From: a bacterium
Lineage (GTDB): Bacteria; Verrucomicrobiota; Verrucomicrobiae; Opitutales; Opitutaceae
Direction: 5' to 3'
Length of the DNA: 8,427 bases
NCBI GenBank assembly: GCA_021780625.1
Contig: JAJXYI010000409.1
Span: 1-8,427, forward strand
This document shows positions 5,386-8,427 of the stretch, piece after piece; position 1 is the first letter of the stretch, and every line of letters begins with the position of its first letter. Below the pieces are notes generated by a model. The model was not told the origin of the DNA. It ran no database searches and saw only the letters and a program-made list of their open reading frames with translations. A program made the translations under genes and the position numbers.

Positions 5386-8274
5386 ATGCCCGAGGGTCTA
5401 GCCGGGATCGCGCGGATCGCTCTCGCCGTCGCAAGGCGGTGCCAGGTCGCCTTGTTGCTCGCCAGCACCGGACTCGCCGCGACGTTCGGAGCCGAGAACC
5501 CCGACGGTTCCCACGAATGGCGGATCGGCATCGAGGACTCCAACCCGCCGCTCAGCTATTCCGACTCGCGGGGACAGCCCGACGGTTTCGCACGCGATCT
5601 CGTCGAGGCCATTCTCACCGGCGCGCATCTCAAGCCCGTGTATGTGGTGAAACACTGGCCCGAACTGTATCAGGATTTTCTCGACGGACGCATCGACGTC
5701 CTGGCGTCGGCCTCCTACTCTCCCGGCCGGCAGGGCGAACTGCTGCTGTCCGCCCCCTATTTCGAGCGGCGCGAGGCCCTGTTCCTGAGGGCGGGACTCG
5801 CCCACCGCAACGGCAACGGCCTCCAGGGGCTGCGTCTGGCGGCCGTGGACCGGTCGGCGTCCTTCGACTACCTGGCCTCGCAGGGGCTCGGGGACGACCT
5901 GGTCGCCGTTACGAGCATCGATGAGGGGCTCCGGGCGGTCGAGGAGGGCCGCATCGACGGCGTGCTCGGATACCGGACCACCGGATTCCGCAGGATGCGA
6001 GACCTGGGACTGCGGAACGTTCGTATCCACGATTTCAATATCCCGGGCATCGCGGGCACGGTTCATTTTGGAGTCCGCCCCGGCCAGGCCTGGCGTCTGC
6101 CGATCCTCAATGCCGGCCTCGAGCGGCTCCGCTCCGACGGCACGTACCGGCAGCTCAGGGAGCAGTGGTACGGCGCCTATGAGGCCGGCGGCCTCGTGTT
6201 CGCGGATCTGATCCCCTACCTCGTTCCGGGCGTGCTGCTCGTGGTGATCCTTGCCACGGCCTTCGTCGGTCAGCGGCTGCTGTTCAAACGGGCGGCCGAG
6301 AGTGAGGAACGTCTCAACCGGGTGCTCGAGGGCAGCAGGCTCGCCTACTGGGACTGGGACCTCAGGAAAGGCGGATTCGTCGTGAGCGACCGGTGGCACC
6401 AGTTGCTGGGCGACGAGCCCGGCGCGCAGCGGGTGGAACCCGACTCGCTCGTCCACGCCGCGGCGGCCTCCCATGCCAGTGCCGTGAAGGCTGCGCTGGA
6501 CGGCCTTCGCGACCGCGGCGTGCGCGTCGACCTGGTGTTTCAGACGCCTCCCGCCAGGGGGAGCCACTGGCTGCACCTCCTGGGAACAGCCCAGCAATGC
6601 GATCCCTCAGGCCGGAGCCTGCGCGCCGCAGGCACGCTGGCGGATATCACCGAACGGATGAACGCCGCCGAGGCGTTGAACCTCACGCAGGCACAATACC
6701 GACGAACGGCCGATTTGCTTCGGCTGGCCGAACAGGCCGCGCACATCGGCGCCTGGGAACTCGATCCGGGATCGAGCCGGATCCAGCTTTCGGACGAGGC
6801 CGCGCGCCTGCTCCGGCTCGATCCCGGGGCGTCCCCGCTCGATATCGCCACGGTCGTCGCGCACCTCTCCCCCGAGTCATCGGTCCAGGCAGAAGCCGCA
6901 ATCCGCCGGCTCATTTCCAATCAAACCTCATTCGACCTGGAACTCACCCTACCCTCGATCCCGGGGCAGTCCTCCGTGGTCCGCTGGATCGGCCTGGCGG
7001 AAGGTGCTGCCGATGGTACCACCCAGTGTTACGGCTCGATCCAGGATATCACCGACCGACGTCGCATGGAAAACGAACGGGCCGCAACTCAGCGACGTCT
7101 GCTCGAGGCTCAGCGGCGCGAGGGCCTTGGAGCCCTCGCCGGAGGCGTCGCGCACGATTTCAACAACCTGCTCACGGTCATCCTGAGCAACGCCTCGCTG
7201 GCGCGCCTCGATGCACCCGCCTCGCACCCCGGAGCCGATCCGCTCGCTCAGATCGAACGCGCCGCCACCCGAGCCGCAGACCTGTGCCGACAAATGCTGA
7301 TCTACGCAGGCCAGGCCACGATCGACCCGAAACCGGTGTCCGTGCCCGACCTGCTCGACGAGATGCGAGGCTTGATCGACGTCACAGTTGGACGCCGCAA
7401 CCGACTGATTCTCGAACCCGGCCCCCGCCCCGCAGCCGTGCTCGCCGATCACCGTCAGTTGCGTCAGTTGATCCTGTCCATCGTCCAGAATGCCGCCGAG
7501 GCCTGCGCCCCGGAGGGAGGCACCGTGCGGATCACCTGCAGCGTCGCAGTCCTGTCATCCGATGTCGTCGCCGAGCTCAGGCCTCGATTTGAGACGGACC
7601 CCGGTTCGTTTGTCTGCATCGCAATCACTGACGACGGGGTCGGCATGTCGGCCGAGGTGCTCAGCCGCGTGTTCGAACCGTTTTTCTCCACAAAATTCGC
7701 GGGTCGGGGCCTTGGACTCGCCGCAGCCCATGGCATCGTCAAGGCCCACCACGGAGCGATCGCCATCGAATCGGAGCCGCACCGCGGCACCACCTTCCGG
7801 ATCTTCCTGCCTCTGATCCCCGGCAGCGCCACCGGCTCACATCCTACCCGCGTGCGTCCTTCGGAACGACCCGCCGAGTTGCCGCGAACCACCGACCGAG
7901 GCTCGGGAAAGGCCGTGCTCGTCGCCGACGATGACGCATCCATTCGGACGGTCGTGGCCATGCTCTCCATGAGGCTCGGTTACCGATGCACCCAGGCCTC
8001 CGACGGCTCCGAGGCGCTGACCGTGTTCTCCGGCGATCCCGGCTCCTTCTCCGTGGTGCTGATCGACGTCACCATGCCAGGTCTTCCCGCACAGGAATTG
8101 GCCGGTCGCATCCGGGAGATCCGACCCGACATCCGGATCATCCTGATGGGCGGTTATCAGGATCCAGCCGAGTCGAACATACCGACAGCGGCGGGCGTCA
8201 TGCGTCTTCAGAAGCCTTTCACGGCCAATGAACTGGCGTCGGCCCTCGGACAGTCTGCCAATCAGGTATCGTGA
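5386..8274 (+). CDS. Hybrid sensor histidine kinase: periplasmic solute-binding sensor, TM, PAS-PAS, HisKA, HATPase, receiver
   Basis: The protein has 962 residues. In order: an N-terminal signal peptide (about 1-36, RR at 17-18 then a hydrophobic core); a SBP_bac_3-type sensor at about 45-265, with R-I-G-I (46-49), D-G-F-A-R-D-L (66-72), S-P-G-R-Q-G-E (112-118) and the family's closing pattern DGTYRQLREQWYG (251-263); one TM helix (about 276-295); PAS1 (about 306-426) and PAS2 (about 446-560), each ending in a DIT-E/D-R stretch; HisKA with phospho-acceptor H590 in GGVAHDFNNLL; and HATPase with N box N702, G1 DDGVGM (749-754) and FEPFFSTKFAGRGLGL (763-778). The C-terminal receiver (about 843-957) has acidic D848-D850, phospho-acceptor D894 in L-I-D-V-T-M-P-G, and K943 in Q-K-P-F. 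The HDFNN and FSTKFAGRGLGL motifs place it with CckA-like hybrid kinases. The receiver has Gly922 where Ser/Thr is expected. There is no Hpt or output domain. It probably senses a small periplasmic solute and relays phosphate to an unlinked partner. Confidence 0.95.
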   Translation: MPEGLAGIARIALAVARRCQVALLLASTGLAATFGAENPDGSHEWRIGIEDSNPPLSYSDSRGQPDGFARDLVEAILTGAHLKPVYVVKHWPELYQDFLDGRIDVLASASYSPGRQGELLLSAPYFERREALFLRAGLAHRNGNGLQGLRLAAVDRSASFDYLASQGLGDDLVAVTSIDEGLRAVEEGRIDGVLGYRTTGFRRMRDLGLRNVRIHDFNIPGIAGTVHFGVRPGQAWRLPILNAGLERLRSDGTYRQLREQWYGAYEAGGLVFADLIPYLVPGVLLVVILATAFVGQRLLFKRAAESEERLNRVLEGSRLAYWDWDLRKGGFVVSDRWHQLLGDEPGAQRVEPDSLVHAAAASHASAVKAALDGLRDRGVRVDLVFQTPPARGSHWLHLLGTAQQCDPSGRSLRAAGTLADITERMNAAEALNLTQAQYRRTADLLRLAEQAAHIGAWELDPGSSRIQLSDEAARLLRLDPGASPLDIATVVAHLSPESSVQAEAAIRRLISNQTSFDLELTLPSIPGQSSVVRWIGLAEGAADGTTQCYGSIQDITDRRRMENERAATQRRLLEAQRREGLGALAGGVAHDFNNLLTVILSNASLARLDAPASHPGADPLAQIERAATRAADLCRQMLIYAGQATIDPKPVSVPDLLDEMRGLIDVTVGRRNRLILEPGPRPAAVLADHRQLRQLILSIVQNAAEACAPEGGTVRITCSVAVLSSDVVAELRPRFETDPGSFVCIAITDDGVGMSAEVLSRVFEPFFSTKFAGRGLGLAAAHGIVKAHHGAIAIESEPHRGTTFRIFLPLIPGSATGSHPTRVRPSERPAELPRTTDRGSGKAVLVADDDASIRTVVAMLSMRLGYRCTQASDGSEALTVFSGDPGSFSVVLIDVTMPGLPAQELAGRIREIRPDIRIILMGGYQDPAESNIPTAAGVMRLQKPFTANELASALGQSANQVS

Positions 8275-8386
8275 CACGATCGTAACCGCCCGGCCATCTG
8301 TTCTCCACAGTGTGAAGGCATGCTGTTCACGGTTTCGGAGGTCCTCTCCGATTCCTCATGGTTCGCAACTAGGTTGACATAATGGG

Positions 8387-8425
8387 AAGAACCGCCCGTC
8401 GGGCAGACGGGCGGTTCTTATTTTT
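8387..8425 (+). terminator. Strong Rho-independent terminator
   Basis: A perfect 14-bp stem joins AAGAACCGCCCGTC (8387-8400) and GACGGGCGGTTCTT (8406-8419) around a 5-nt loop. It is followed by A and five T at 8421-8425. The T-run lies on the right side only, so it works for plus-strand transcripts and ends the queA/kinase unit 112 nt after the kinase stop. The bases between (8275-8386) contain no gene I can support, only a small 6-bp hairpin at 8335-8351. Confidence 0.93.
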
Positions 8426-8427
8426 CG

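Noticed and set aside
5398..6597. Minus-strand open frame of 399 codons
   Set aside because: It is antisense to the sensor and first PAS domain of the hybrid kinase and has no domain signature.
6393..7592. Plus-strand open frame of 399 codons in another frame inside the kinase
   Set aside because: It is a shifted frame over the PAS/HisKA/HATPase region; its Arg/Pro-rich translation is a GC-content artefact.
8374..8383. TTGACA hexamer followed by a TATAAT-like CATAAT
   Set aside because: The two overlap instead of being about 17 bp apart, and no other partner element sits at proper spacing; a promoter here would run straight into the terminator.

Overview
The window is GC-rich, densely coded bacterial chromosome. 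It holds six protein genes (one cut by the left edge), one tRNA gene, one very strong intrinsic terminator and several weaker hairpins. There is no sign of a phage, insertion sequence, CRISPR array or plasmid. The QueA sequence style, the PAS-rich hybrid kinase and the lack of Shine-Dalgarno motifs would fit a Verrucomicrobiota-like (Opitutae-like) or neighbouring lineage. That placement is an impression from sequence style and is only weakly supported.

Left part (1-3207, minus strand): a three-gene cluster transcribed right to left. It encodes a large polytopic membrane protein that looks like a GT-C-type transferase (1414-3207), a GT2 polyprenyl-phosphate sugar transferase with two C-terminal membrane helices (409-1392), and the N-terminal part of a SAM-dependent methyltransferase (1-389). 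The gaps are about 20 nt, so these are probably one operon for building or decorating a cell-envelope glycan: the GT2 would load a lipid-linked sugar, the membrane protein would use it, and the methyltransferase would modify a sugar or other intermediate.

Middle (3208-4252): on the minus strand lie a tRNA-Thr(CGU) gene with an encoded CCA end and a 139-residue single-domain EamA/DMT-type membrane protein. The 143 bases between the tRNA and the glycan cluster carry a terminator-like hairpin. The 237 bases between the tRNA and the EamA gene carry two hairpins and no convincing gene. The 169-base divergent gap between EamA and queA contains two long inverted repeats.

Right part (4253-8427, plus strand): queA (tRNA queuosine biosynthesis, GTG start) is followed after 47 nt by a 962-residue hybrid sensor histidine kinase. 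The kinase has a signal peptide, a periplasmic solute-binding sensor, one TM helix, two PAS domains, HisKA, HATPase and a C-terminal receiver. A 14-bp perfect hairpin followed by a T-run, 112 nt after the kinase stop, ends this unit. No separate DNA-binding response regulator is present, so the output of the kinase lies elsewhere.

Nothing here amounts to a clearly undescribed system. The points most worth a second look are the receiver domain that lacks its conserved Ser/Thr, the sensor domain that keeps one ligand-contact position and loses another, and the structured EamA/queA intergenic region.
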